This document shows positions 51,707 to 60,853 of a DNA stretch of 64,000 nt, in pieces. The position numbers and the translations under genes were made by a program. Numbering within the stretch: the first letter of the stretch is position 1; each line of letters starts with the position of its first letter. The notes below the pieces were generated by a model. The model saw only the letters and a list, made by a program, of their open reading frames with translations. It was not told the origin of the DNA and ran no database searches. This DNA is from Cytophagales bacterium (GTDB lineage Bacteria; Bacteroidota; Bacteroidia; Cytophagales; Spirosomataceae), in NCBI GenBank assembly GCA_013298025.1, contig JAAFJE010000001.1:124001-188000 (forward strand), written 5' to 3'.

Positions 51707-52656
51707 AAGTTGCATCACTTTTTTGTGGTTGTGGAGGCATGGATTTAGGTATTCAAGGTAATTTCAAGTTTCTGGAAAAATATTACGAAGCATTACCGTT
51801 TGAAGTTGTATATGCTGTAGATAACGACCCTTATGCAGTTAAAATATACAATGATAATTTTACACATCAATGTGAAGTAAAAGATGTAAGAGATATTATA
51901 CCTCAAGAAGTACCAGATCATGATATTTTACTAGGCGGATTCCCTTGCCAATCATTTTCTATAATTGCACAAAACCCACCAAGATTGGGATACAAAGATG
52001 ACAGAGGCAAACTTTTTTTTGAAATGGTTAAAGTATTAAAAGAAAAACAGCCTCGTTTTTTTATTGGGGAAAATGTAAAAGGGCTACTTTCAGCCAATCA
52101 TGGGAAAGCATTTCCTATGATTATTAAAGAATTTGAAAATGCAGGGTATTATATTCATTATAAATTATTAAACGCATCAGAATATGGCATTCCTCAAAAA
52201 AGAGAACGTGTATTTATAGTAGGTTTCAGAAAATTTGAAGACTATTTTAATTTCAGATTTCCTCATACACAAACTGAAACAAAATCTGTATTAAAACAAG
52301 TAATAGACCCTAACGCTAATCAGGATGAAAAATGGTTTTTCAGCCAAAAAGCTGTAGAAGGGATGCTACGTGTAAGAGAGAAAATGAATAAAGGAAGGGT
52401 ACAAGATATTAACCAGCCTTGCAACACGATTAGTTCTCATCTAGCGAAAGTTAGTTTAAATGGAACAGACCCCGTGTTAATGATAAATGAAAGATATAGA
52501 AGATTTACACCAAGAGAAGCGGCAAATATACAGTCTTTTCCTTTAAACTTTAGCTTAAATAGTGTGTCAGAAAATAGACAATATAGAGCCATAGGGAATG
52601 CTGTTCCTCCCGTTTTGATGTGGAAAATTGCTAAATCGTTAGTAAATATCCTTTGA
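51676..52656 (+). CDS. DNA (cytosine-5-)-methyltransferase 2 of the R-M system
   Basis: 326 residues. Motif I SLFCGCGGMDLG, motif IV LLGGFPCQSFSIIAQ with C91, motif VI FIGENVKGL, motif VIII IPQKRERVFIVGF, motif X YRAIGNAVPPVLMWKIA. It is clearly distinct from the first methyltransferase, not a recent copy. Two C5 enzymes with one nuclease often mean an asymmetric target, each enzyme modifying one strand (inference). It overlaps the nuclease frame by 31 bases. Confidence 0.95.
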   Translation: MAQINGNNTLKVASLFCGCGGMDLGIQGNFKFLEKYYEALPFEVVYAVDNDPYAVKIYNDNFTHQCEVKDVRDIIPQEVPDHDILLGGFPCQSFSIIAQNPPRLGYKDDRGKLFFEMVKVLKEKQPRFFIGENVKGLLSANHGKAFPMIIKEFENAGYYIHYKLLNASEYGIPQKRERVFIVGFRKFEDYFNFRFPHTQTETKSVLKQVIDPNANQDEKWFFSQKAVEGMLRVREKMNKGRVQDINQPCNTISSHLAKVSLNGTDPVLMINERYRRFTPREAANIQSFPLNFSLNSVSENRQYRAIGNAVPPVLMWKIAKSLVNIL

Positions 52657-52698
52657 GCAATCATTATGACATTTTTTCACTGTCATTTGTACAATATG

Positions 52699-52721
52699 AG
52701 CGAAGGGCGTTACCCTTCGCT
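52699..52721. terminator. Hairpin terminator after the R-M operon
   Basis: Perfect 9-bp inverted repeat AGCGAAGGG (52699-52707) and CCCTTCGCT (52713-52721) between convergent stop codons. Confidence 0.7.
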
Positions 52722-52726
52722 ATCAC

Positions 52727-53374
52727 TCACCAAACATACCGAATCCCTATCCCCGACGCAAACGTAAGCGTAGGTCTGATGCCATAGCGTATTTGCGTCA
52801 GATGCGTTGTGTAGGTGTTGCTTCCTTCGGTATAATCGTTTCGGACAAATTCGCTTGCCAAGGTAGCCGCATTTACTTGTACCAATTGTAGCGTTAAGGC
52901 CCAATGTTTGTGCAAACCATAATACAAACCTGCATTGCCTCCCAACGATACCGTAAAGGTATGGCTTCGGCTTTCTGTAAACGCTCCTGTCGATGAGCTT
53001 TGCTGTACTTTATCTGCGTAGTTGTACCCAAGATGTCCAAGCACGCCCGCATACAAACGTAAACTGCCAAAAATCGTTTTGTACCACTCTTGTGCTTTGC
53101 CAATGCCTAGTTGCCAAGTTTGATTTTTTAGCATATTTTGCTCCTTGCCTGTATCTGCAAAGCCCATAGTCACGTGCCAAATTTTTGCTTGGTTGGCTGT
53201 GTGAAATGTACCCAAACTCAATTGCATTTGTAGGGTTTTGGTAGTTGAACCAATGCCTGCTGGATAGTCGAACAGGCTTGTGCCTTGTAAGAAATGCGTG
53301 CCTTGCTGTGCCCTAGCACCAAGGCTTGTGGTTATGACAAGCACGAGCAACGAAAAACGAAGAAATGTTTTCAT
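52727..53374 (-). CDS. Outer membrane beta-barrel protein (paralogue A)
   Basis: 215 residues with signal peptide (LGARAQQ). Alternating strand pattern and aromatic C-terminus (GIGIRYVW) fit a small outer-membrane beta-barrel (FTVSLGGNAGLYYGLHKHWA). No specific family was recognised. It follows a related 206-residue gene by 30 bp on the same strand, so the two form an operon. Confidence 0.7.
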   Translation of the reverse strand: MKTFLRFSLLVLVITTSLGARAQQGTHFLQGTSLFDYPAGIGSTTKTLQMQLSLGTFHTANQAKIWHVTMGFADTGKEQNMLKNQTWQLGIGKAQEWYKTIFGSLRLYAGVLGHLGYNYADKVQQSSSTGAFTESRSHTFTVSLGGNAGLYYGLHKHWALTLQLVQVNAATLASEFVRNDYTEGSNTYTTHLTQIRYGIRPTLTFASGIGIRYVW

Positions 53375-53404
53375 CTGAAAAATAATTGAAACGTTAAAGA
53401 GGAT

Positions 53405-54025
53405 TTAAAAACTTTTACCAATGCCAATCGAAAGCATACTCGCCTGCATCACCGAACTCAGTTGTATATAGGTGGTGGTCTGGTTTTGCTTGTCGTGGCG
53501 AACATCAAAAGTGAGATTGGCCAAGGAGGTTTGGGCATTCAGAAAAATTTTTTTCTTGACATAATACCGCATTCCGACATGGGCATTGAGTGCAAGCCAA
53601 TAATCTGTTGTCGATTCGGGAAAATGCTCACTCGTAAAATGATAGCCTAGGCTCGCCGCCAGTTGTCCGTACAAAGCCACTTTCGGACTGATGCTTTTGT
53701 ATTGTTCTACAAAATACCCAGCGTATAGGGTATGACCAAAAAAGTCGTTGGCGTAGTCGCCCGTATAAGCATCAATTTCGTAGCTTGCAAACCAGCCCTG
53801 TGCCAAGTTTTTCTTCGTAAACTTACCTCGTCGATAGGTAAAGCCCAAGCGGTTGTTTGATAGCGAATAGGGACTAGCGTTCAGGGCGGTACTCGGCCTT
53901 ACGTAGGTGTTTGTGCCCTCGACAAAGGCCTGTAGCGTCCAATACTTATTGGCTTTGTCGTACTGTGCATACGATGCCAACCCACAGCAAAGCAGTAGGC
54001 ATACAAAAGCGAAACGTTTTTTCAT
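53405..54025 (-). CDS. Outer membrane beta-barrel protein (paralogue B)
   Basis: 206 residues with signal peptide (GLASYAQ). It has the same general plan as its downstream neighbour: amphipathic beta-strands (LYAGYFVEQYKSISPKVALY; ALNAHVGMRYYVKKKIFLNA) and a C-terminal Phe (GIGKSF). Probably an outer-membrane protein of unknown function. Divergent from the tRNA methyltransferase gene. Confidence 0.7.
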   Translation of the reverse strand: MKKRFAFVCLLLCCGLASYAQYDKANKYWTLQAFVEGTNTYVRPSTALNASPYSLSNNRLGFTYRRGKFTKKNLAQGWFASYEIDAYTGDYANDFFGHTLYAGYFVEQYKSISPKVALYGQLAASLGYHFTSEHFPESTTDYWLALNAHVGMRYYVKKKIFLNAQTSLANLTFDVRHDKQNQTTTYIQLSSVMQASMLSIGIGKSF

Positions 54026-54138
54026 AGTGATGAGAAGTTTTTTGCGAAAGTACAGCCCAATTGCCTCGAAAGCAATGCTTATATTTTTGGCATCCCTGTT
54101 TTTAACTAAATTTAAGTTTGGCTACGTATCTTTGCGGT

Positions 54139-54831
54139 ATGTTTCAGTTCAAACAATTTACCATACAGCAAGACAAATGTGCCATGAAGGTATCTACAGA
54201 TGCCTGTATTTTGGGAGCTTACGCCCCCGTGACTTCGGCAAAGCATATTTTAGACATCGGTACTGGTACGGGACTGCTCGCCCTTATGATGGCCCAACGC
54301 AGCACGGCAACCATAGACGCTGTAGAGATTGATAATCAAGCATTTGAGCAAGCTTGTAGCAATGTACAAGGCAGTCGGTTTGCAGCCCAAATTCGGCTAC
54401 ACCAAGGGCGTATCCAAGACTTTGTAGCCCCACATTTGTATGATTGTATTGTAAGTAATCCGCCTTTTTACCAAAATTATCTTAAATCCGACAAACGAGC
54501 CAAAAACATGGCTCATCATACCGATGCACTCAGCTTTGAAGACCTGGTAGCAGCCGTATTGCGTTTGCTCGACAAACAAGGCATTTTTGTGGTATTATTA
54601 CCCGACTATGAAATGAACGTATTGCGTAACCTCTGCGAAACCCAAGGCTTATTTTTACAGCAATCGCTGTGTATTAGGCATCGGGCTGGAAGCAAAATTT
54701 TACGCAAAATCGGGGTTTTTAGTCAACAAAAACAAAGCATTCTTTCCGAAGAACTGCACATCAAAGATGCACAAGAGCAATACACCGACGCTTTTAAAGC
54801 ACTACTTCAATCGTATTATCTCATTTTTTAG
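54139..54831 (+). CDS. trmN6: tRNA1(Val) (adenine(37)-N6)-methyltransferase
   Basis: 230 residues from the ATG at 54139 (MFQFKQFTIQQDKCAMKVST). Motif I is LDIGTGTGLLALMMAQR, and the N6-adenine catalytic motif is SNPPFYQN. The start FKQFTIQQDKCAMKVSTDAC is characteristic of the YfiC/TrmN6 family, which methylates A37 of tRNA-Val. Cytoplasmic. A TTG 21 bases upstream is not needed. Confidence 0.92.
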   Translation: MFQFKQFTIQQDKCAMKVSTDACILGAYAPVTSAKHILDIGTGTGLLALMMAQRSTATIDAVEIDNQAFEQACSNVQGSRFAAQIRLHQGRIQDFVAPHLYDCIVSNPPFYQNYLKSDKRAKNMAHHTDALSFEDLVAAVLRLLDKQGIFVVLLPDYEMNVLRNLCETQGLFLQQSLCIRHRAGSKILRKIGVFSQQKQSILSEELHIKDAQEQYTDAFKALLQSYYLIF

Positions 54832-55266
54832 CCCTTATCTTTTCTTAACAAAAGTCAAAAAATAATATATAAAATTCTATTTTTCGCTAATTTACCATAG
54901 CTACGCAACGCCTTGGAGCTTGGCTAATATTTTACAAAAGAATGCTAAGATACTATACAAACGAAAGATTAGACCTAGGCTTTTACCGAAAAACAACAAC
55001 AAAAAATCAGCATTTATATATATTAAGCAACACTTAACACTATATCAAACAAAGAACCAAGTTTGGAAATTTGTATTTTAAGTTTTATTCTTGTACCGTA
55101 AACCTCATAAAATAACCTACTAAACCCTTAAATATGAATTAAAAAAGAAGCCTCCAGAACGATGTGAGGTATAGTATCTCGGTCGTTCAATAAAAGTACC
55201 CTATTAACAACACAAGATGCTTTGAGCAAGCATTAAACTTAAACTACATTAATCAATTTATTTACG
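54832..55266. other. Gene-free region holding direct repeat copy 1
   Basis: 435 bp between the tRNA methyltransferase and the lipoprotein gene. Most of it is the 224-bp repeat described separately; the remaining 147 bp before the lipoprotein start has no clear promoter box. Confidence 0.5.
54896..55119 (+). repeat. 224-bp direct repeat, copy 1
   Basis: Aligns without gaps to 60954-61177 (offset exactly 6,058 bases) with about 10 differences, so about 95% identity. It starts CATAGCTACGCAACGCC and ends AAATAACCTA. It lies upstream of a lipoprotein gene, as does copy 2. No inverted ends or transposase were seen. It may be a shared leader/promoter or a remnant of a duplicated or mobile unit. Confidence 0.85.
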
Positions 55267-56637
55267 ATGAAAATCACCTACAATTCCCTTTCGCCCAGTA
55301 TTACATGGGTGATTACCAGCCTAATCTTAGGGCTTTCTATTGCCTTACAATCTTGTGCACCAACGCACGACATTGCTCCCAATGCCCAAAAAAGTACCAC
55401 CCTTGTACGAGCTAAAAAGCTGTTTGACAAAAGTCTGAAAGCTTCTGCCGCCCGTAAAGTTTCTACCAATTCGAGAGATATTGACGTTAGTACTTTAGCT
55501 CCCAATTGGGATATGAATGGAAGTATTAAAAACTCAAAAGGGTATGATGTGCTAGGAGTACTTATCAAGAAAAATGACGATACACGTTGGGAAGCCGACT
55601 TTGTGACCGTTGATGATAACCTAGCAATGATTCTTAAAAAATACACTAAACATGATGGATGTTTGACTATTTACAACCAGTTTGGTCAATTTTTAGAGAA
55701 AGGAAAATATTTTTCAGACAAGAAATTGTATGGTAGATTTCTTACAAGAGAACAACTCAATAGAAAAGCTAGAATACAAAATGATAATGAATGGGATGTA
55801 GATGGTGGAACACTTGACGAGGTGACTGTTACAGCACAAGCAAACAGTGGCAATGATAATGATAACGAACATGACTGGATATTCATAGACGTAGATATCC
55901 CAGTTCCTCCGATAGATGCAGTAGATAATGGCAGTGATACCAGCGACTCAAACGCTTCTTCTACAGATAAAGATGAATGTGTAGATGCCGATGGTTGTGG
56001 GTGTGAGGATTATGAGTGTAAAAAGCAAAAAGCAATAGCCAAAAAAATCAGTGAATTTGAAAATGAAGTTAATTCTGTTTATCAATCTATACATTCTAGC
56101 TATCAGGAAGTTAGTAGTACAGGGGAAGAGTTTGTCGACGCAACTCCTACTGGCAGATTAAATGCTTTAAAGCGCACTTTTAAAATCAAAAAAAGAATCA
56201 TGATTGCAGAAGGTTTTTTACACAGGTATTTTGCATTACCAGTTGGATTATTAGAAGTAACAGTTCTATCAGATGGTGCTTACCAGTATCGTTGGGTTAT
56301 TCAAGATTGGACTTTAGATGCAAGAGACGGTTATGGAATTCAAATAGAGGGGTCTCAATATGCACATAATATTAAATTAATAAGTGCTACAGTTAATACT
56401 GCCGTTGCGGTTGACACACGCCTTGTTTCACTTTCTTTTAATATGAATGTTATATGTGATAAAACTTTTAAAGCAGAGATTGAGCTTGTTGAGCCTCGAA
56501 CACAAGCAAAGGTCAAAATACCTGTAGAGTGGAATCCAAAAATTCCTTTCCACTTTAATACTTCTCCTATTGTATATAATGCTATAATAGAGGGAAGACC
56601 ATTGGCCGATCCTTACAAACAATATATTGCAAAATAA
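55267..56637 (+). CDS. Large lipoprotein with acidic linker and C-terminal domain shared with the 62991 gene
   Basis: 456 residues. Lipobox IALQSC (C30). The first part (about 75-165) is unrecognised, then GTLDEVTVTAQ (181-191), a motif frequent in Bacteroidota secreted proteins before variable C-terminal regions, an Asn/Asp/Ser-rich linker (192-235), a Cys cluster (CVDADGCGCEDYEC, 238-251) and a C-terminal domain (about 300-450). That domain aligns with residues 85-230 of the 236-residue protein encoded at 62991 (shared FPVGLL/LPVGLL, DWTLD, VEP.TKAK, VVEGR/IIEGR). Likely outer-membrane or surface lipoprotein. Function unknown. Confidence 0.7.
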   Translation: MKITYNSLSPSITWVITSLILGLSIALQSCAPTHDIAPNAQKSTTLVRAKKLFDKSLKASAARKVSTNSRDIDVSTLAPNWDMNGSIKNSKGYDVLGVLIKKNDDTRWEADFVTVDDNLAMILKKYTKHDGCLTIYNQFGQFLEKGKYFSDKKLYGRFLTREQLNRKARIQNDNEWDVDGGTLDEVTVTAQANSGNDNDNEHDWIFIDVDIPVPPIDAVDNGSDTSDSNASSTDKDECVDADGCGCEDYECKKQKAIAKKISEFENEVNSVYQSIHSSYQEVSSTGEEFVDATPTGRLNALKRTFKIKKRIMIAEGFLHRYFALPVGLLEVTVLSDGAYQYRWVIQDWTLDARDGYGIQIEGSQYAHNIKLISATVNTAVAVDTRLVSLSFNMNVICDKTFKAEIELVEPRTQAKVKIPVEWNPKIPFHFNTSPIVYNAIIEGRPLADPYKQYIAK

Positions 56638-56663
56638 ATCATTAAGGATATTGTCCTGAATAA

Positions 56664-56692
56664 GAGGAACAGGCAGCCTGTACCTGTTCCTC
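56664..56692 (+). terminator. Hairpin terminator after the large lipoprotein gene
   Basis: Perfect 10-bp inverted repeat GAGGAACAGG (56664-56673) and CCTGTTCCTC (56683-56692), 26 bases past the stop codon. Confidence 0.7.
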
Positions 56693-56725
56693 AATAATTT
56701 TTAAATACCTAAAAAAGTTGTAATC

Positions 56726-57493
56726 ATGAAAAAAAATGCTCTTATATGTTGTATGCTCCTATTTGGTGTAGGACAACTATTTTCTCAAAGCTCGCCATTT
56801 ATCAGTTTATTATTAACTATCGAATACAATGTAAGTGCAGATTCCTATGTAACTATTCCAATAAAAGCTTATGTCTTTGAAGAATACACTTTACTACAAT
56901 TTTCCACTCGTACTACGCCATTCAACAAAATAACTTTCATTGGTTCTGAGCGATTTTATCAAGCGAGTGCTGAAAAGGTATTCAAAGAACCAAGCTATTT
57001 TGAATATGTATTGTTCGATAATTTTGACCAGCGAAAGGTTGTTTATGTACCTTTTCTAGGTACTGCTCATAAAGATACTGCAATGGTTGTTGATTCTAGC
57101 GAGCATTATATTTTTAGTAATTTAGCAGTTGGCAATTTTATAGCCAAAGTACCTAAAAAAATAGTATTTGAGAAACAAATCGTAAATACATTAACCTGCC
57201 ATTACTACATTCCTAAAGCGAGAAAAACAGATATTTTACCAGACTCTGTCACTCTTTTTTTTGATAAATCATTAGAAACGGGAAGTTTTTCTTTTTCTAA
57301 AATCCTAGAGGAGCAATATAAGTCAAAATTGCGTAGAATAAATGTTACGGTACTCGAAAGACCAGTTAACCAAAAACAAAATAAGAAATTTAAACGATCG
57401 TATATATATACATTGTCGAATAATACCGCATACAATCCAGCCAAAATAGATTCTATTTTCGCCAAACTCATTCCTCTTTTACCGAAAAAATAA
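56726..57493 (+). CDS. Secreted protein of unknown function with conserved C-terminal tail
   Basis: 255 residues with signal peptide (GQLFSQS). The body is beta-rich and unrecognised (YVTIPIKAYVFEEYTLLQFS). It ends PAKIDSIFAKLIPLLPKK; the DNA for this tail and the following gene start recurs twice at 62.2 and 62.9 kb. The next gene begins 8 bases after the stop, so the two are co-transcribed. Periplasmic or outer-membrane location is likely. Confidence 0.65.
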   Translation: MKKNALICCMLLFGVGQLFSQSSPFISLLLTIEYNVSADSYVTIPIKAYVFEEYTLLQFSTRTTPFNKITFIGSERFYQASAEKVFKEPSYFEYVLFDNFDQRKVVYVPFLGTAHKDTAMVVDSSEHYIFSNLAVGNFIAKVPKKIVFEKQIVNTLTCHYYIPKARKTDILPDSVTLFFDKSLETGSFSFSKILEEQYKSKLRRINVTVLERPVNQKQNKKFKRSYIYTLSNNTAYNPAKIDSIFAKLIPLLPKK

Positions 57494-57519
57494 TATTACA
57501 GATGAAGAAATACCTATTA
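57440..57519 (+). repeat. Junction repeat, copy A
   Basis: 80 bp spanning the last codons of one gene (AKIDSIFAKLIPLLPKK), TAATATTACAG and the first codons of the next (MKKYLL). Copies B and C lie at 62225-62304 and 62941-63008. Near-identical DNA across coding, spacer and signal-peptide parts implies recent duplication rather than protein-level selection only. Confidence 0.85.
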
Positions 57520-59094
57520 CTACTATTCTCTATAATAGCCTATTATTCTTATGCACAAACTCCTCAAAAAGTCCTTTACTCCCTACAAAAAGCAGGGAAG
57601 AACAGAGGAGAGCTAGAACGTGTCATTCGTCATTATCAACAAGATAAGGATAGTTTAAAACTAAAGGCTTGTTATTTTTTGCTGGAAAATATGGAGGGGT
57701 TAACCCATGTGGATTCAGCTAATTTACACGTGTTTGATGCTATTTTTGGTGTCTATGACTCCTTACTTACTCATAAAGTAGTCGTCCATAAGCAAGAAAC
57801 AGAATACCCTTTAGTCTATGAGGCATGGGATAAAATTGTCGAAAAACATGAAGACCCTAATACGATAGAATTTCCTGATTTAGAAACGGTAAAAGCCTCT
57901 TTTTTAATTGAAAATATAGACCTCGCTTTCCAAGCATGGCGTACTTACCCGTGGGCGAAACACCTAACTTGGGAACAGTTTTGTGAGTACTTGTTACCCT
58001 ACAAGATGAGTAACGAACCTCTTTTGCCATGGCGAGAAAAGTTAATGAAAAAATATGCTTGGCTACCTGATTCTTTACCTAACAAAAGCGATGCTATTAA
58101 CGCAACTCGGGTACTCTACAATAATCTTAAATGGTTTTTGCTAAATAAGAAATTGTGGAGTCATCCTCTTGTAGGTGCAGATAATTTACATACCGCTAAA
58201 GCAGGAACTTGTATGAACAAAACCGATTTGAACATGTTTGTCATGCGAGCTATGGGTTTGGCTATCACAAGAGATTTCGTTTTGTACTGGGGTAATCGAG
58301 ATAGCAATCATTATTGGAATGCCTTTGTCATGAACGATGGTACGTTTCTGGATTTTGAAGCCTTGGGGGCTGTGCGTCTTTTATGGCAAGGACGAATGCC
58401 CAAACACGCAGTGGTCAACCCGATTGTTCGGTTTGGAGGATGGTCGGCAAAAATGTCAAAAGTATTCAGAGAGACCTTTTCACCACAAGTAGAAACATTA
58501 GTGGAAGATAACAAAATCGGTTCGAGTGTTAGAATTCCTTATGAATTTGAAAAGACTCGTATCAAAGACGTTACATCAGAATATATGAAAGTAGCAGATG
58601 TTCCTTACCAACTTAGCAAAAGGGCAACCTATCCTAAATACCTTTATTTATGTACGCTCAACGAAAAAGAATGGAAGCCAGCCTATTGGGCTAGAGTACA
58701 AGCAGATGGGAAAGCAGTATTCAAGCAAATGGGAACAGACCTAGTGTATATGCCTTGTCGCTATGAAAACTGGCTATACATTCCCGAAGGCAATCCTATT
58801 CTATTAGATTCATTGGGCAATAGCCATGAACTAATTATGAGTAAAGAGGTTTATCCCAAAGTAGAATTTTCTTTTGATAATTATGCTACAAGGGTCAATA
58901 AAGGAAATGCTTATCAGCTCTTTTACTTTAATCAGAACAAGTGGCAACTACATAGCGAGCATGTTGCAGAAGATAAGGCAAAAATCACTTTTGAAAACGT
59001 ACCTCAAAACACCTTATTACGCTTACAAAAAGTAAATGGAAACAAAAATGAACGAATTTTCTACTACGCCAATGGAGTCCAATATTTCTACTAA
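57502..59094 (+). CDS. Secreted transglutaminase-like protein
   Basis: 530 residues with signal peptide (YYSYAQ). The central part has a transglutaminase-core triad: C237 in KAGTCMNKTDLNMFVMRAMG, H270 in SNHYWNAFVMNDG and D284 in TFLDFEALG. Such proteins act as cysteine peptidases, amidases or cross-linkers in the periplasm. The C-terminal 200 residues are beta-rich (YLYLCTLNEKEWKPAYWARV) and may bind a substrate. It overlaps the downstream ligase gene by up to 59 bases, supporting tight co-expression. The exact reaction is unknown. Confidence 0.75.
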   Translation: MKKYLLLLFSIIAYYSYAQTPQKVLYSLQKAGKNRGELERVIRHYQQDKDSLKLKACYFLLENMEGLTHVDSANLHVFDAIFGVYDSLLTHKVVVHKQETEYPLVYEAWDKIVEKHEDPNTIEFPDLETVKASFLIENIDLAFQAWRTYPWAKHLTWEQFCEYLLPYKMSNEPLLPWREKLMKKYAWLPDSLPNKSDAINATRVLYNNLKWFLLNKKLWSHPLVGADNLHTAKAGTCMNKTDLNMFVMRAMGLAITRDFVLYWGNRDSNHYWNAFVMNDGTFLDFEALGAVRLLWQGRMPKHAVVNPIVRFGGWSAKMSKVFRETFSPQVETLVEDNKIGSSVRIPYEFEKTRIKDVTSEYMKVADVPYQLSKRATYPKYLYLCTLNEKEWKPAYWARVQADGKAVFKQMGTDLVYMPCRYENWLYIPEGNPILLDSLGNSHELIMSKEVYPKVEFSFDNYATRVNKGNAYQLFYFNQNKWQLHSEHVAEDKAKITFENVPQNTLLRLQKVNGNKNERIFYYANGVQYFY

Positions 59095-60853
59095 TCGTTG
59101 GGCGTTTATCAGTCCTTCGTTATTGTGCTGTTTGGGTATTTTCTTGTTATCGTGGAGTGTGTTTATTACACGGACAGATATGTATGATGGAAAAGTCTTG
59201 GGACCGTACTTCTACTTCAATCGGGTAGCTAGTCTGCTTGTGGTGCTTTTGGGAGTCCTTTATGTAGTTCGTTGGCGGGTGTTACAGTTACGACTTTCCT
59301 TTGCTACGTATGCACTATTAGGGTATGCTTGCTTTATGGTGTTGCACGCTTGGTATGCAGGCACCTACCTAGACATTAGTTGGGGAAGCCAATTACTGTG
59401 TTTATTCCTTGCGGTACTCATCAGTATTGAACGCCCTAATGCGAGTTACCTACTGATGAGCATTTGGTTCTTTGCTTGCGTTGAAGCTGTTTGGGGGCTT
59501 TCACAATTGTACCATTATTTTCAAGATTGGCAACATTTCCACAATCCACTTGGGTCTTTATACAATGCAGGGCTTTATGGTATTTATCTTAGCATTCCTT
59601 TTGTGTTGGCAGTGGTGAGTTCCAAACAAATTGTGGCGAGTAGCAAAAGCTTGAAACATAATTTTTTTCATACTTTCCGTTACCTCACCCTTGTACTAAC
59701 GGGCATTGTGCTTCCGTTTACTGGCTCACGAACGGCATGGATAGCCGTTTTGGGAGGGCTTACGTTCTTTGTGTTTCAACGTTATCAACTTTTACAGCGT
59801 TTTCGACAGGCAAGTATAGGCTTAAAAATAGGGGTAAGTGCCGTACTACTAAGTAGCCTAAGTTGGCTGGCTATTCAGCTATTTTATTTCAAACAAAACT
59901 CAGCCATAGGACGAACCCTTATCTGGAAAATTGGTCTGTCGATGTGGGCCGATACTCCTCTGTTGGGTAAAGGATTTAATGCCTTTGTGCATCATTATTT
60001 TAGCTATCAGGCAGATTATTTTAGCGTAGCGAGGTCGGCACAAGAGCAATGGGTGGCTGGTACTGTAGCGTATGCCTTTAACGATTTTTTACAAATCGCC
60101 ATCGAATATGGATTGATGGGCTTACTCTTATTTCTAAGTATTTTTGTGACAACTTTTCGTAAAAATAAGAGTCCCTATTTAGCCGTTTTGGTGACTTGTT
60201 TGCTTTCAGGACAAAGTTCTTATCCTTTAGAAAGTATAGCTACTCGATTGCTCTGGTTTTTGATTTTGGGTTTGTGCCTTTTAGAAAAAAAGCCTCTACG
60301 CACAATTCAAGTGTCAAAAGTAACAGTAGGTCTTTCAGGGTTAGTATTGATAGTTTTGGCAACTTACTTATGGATACAAAACAAGGAGCAAGATGAGCAC
60401 GAACAACGTTGTTTTAAGGCAGAGCAACTATTTCAAGCAGAGCGTTATACAGAAGCCATCAAAGCGTATCAAAAAATACCCTATATCAGTCCTACAAATT
60501 TATTAGTTTATGGTAAAGCCCTAGCCCTAAACGGGCAACATAGAGCAGCAATTGCTATCTATGAACAAGCCAAGAAACAGATGTCTGAACCGTTTTTGTG
60601 TAACAACTTGGGCATTAGTTATCAGGCTGTTAAAGCCTACCGACAAGCAGAAAAGAACTATCGTTTGTCACACCAGATGATACCCAATTTGATTTATCCG
60701 CAATACCTTTTAGCGAAGTTGTATATCGAAGAAGGGAATGACCTAAAAGCCAAAATACAGGCGATAGAGGTAATCAATATGCCCGTAAAAGCCTATTCGG
60801 AAGCAGCAGAAGAAATGAAAAATGAAATGAAGAGCTATTTACATAAGCAATAG
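59036..60853 (+). CDS. O-antigen-ligase-like polytopic membrane protein with C-terminal TPR repeats
   Basis: 605 residues. About 11-12 membrane helices are followed by a soluble tail. The Wzy_C/WaaL signature region is the large periplasmic loop with GSRTAWIAVLGGL before it and LIWKIGLSMWADTPLLGKGF, ending at FNDFLQIAIEYGLMGLLLF. The C-terminal 150 residues form TPR-like repeats (FQAERYTEAIKAYQKIPYIS; CNNLGISYQAVKAYRQAEKN). This family transfers glycans from a lipid carrier to lipid A, to polymer or to protein. Next to secreted proteins, a protein O-glycosylation role is possible (inference). The start at 59036 or 59048 overlaps the upstream gene. Confidence 0.82.
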   Translation: METKMNEFSTTPMESNISTNRWAFISPSLLCCLGIFLLSWSVFITRTDMYDGKVLGPYFYFNRVASLLVVLLGVLYVVRWRVLQLRLSFATYALLGYACFMVLHAWYAGTYLDISWGSQLLCLFLAVLISIERPNASYLLMSIWFFACVEAVWGLSQLYHYFQDWQHFHNPLGSLYNAGLYGIYLSIPFVLAVVSSKQIVASSKSLKHNFFHTFRYLTLVLTGIVLPFTGSRTAWIAVLGGLTFFVFQRYQLLQRFRQASIGLKIGVSAVLLSSLSWLAIQLFYFKQNSAIGRTLIWKIGLSMWADTPLLGKGFNAFVHHYFSYQADYFSVARSAQEQWVAGTVAYAFNDFLQIAIEYGLMGLLLFLSIFVTTFRKNKSPYLAVLVTCLLSGQSSYPLESIATRLLWFLILGLCLLEKKPLRTIQVSKVTVGLSGLVLIVLATYLWIQNKEQDEHEQRCFKAEQLFQAERYTEAIKAYQKIPYISPTNLLVYGKALALNGQHRAAIAIYEQAKKQMSEPFLCNNLGISYQAVKAYRQAEKNYRLSHQMIPNLIYPQYLLAKLYIEEGNDLKAKIQAIEVINMPVKAYSEAAEEMKNEMKSYLHKQ

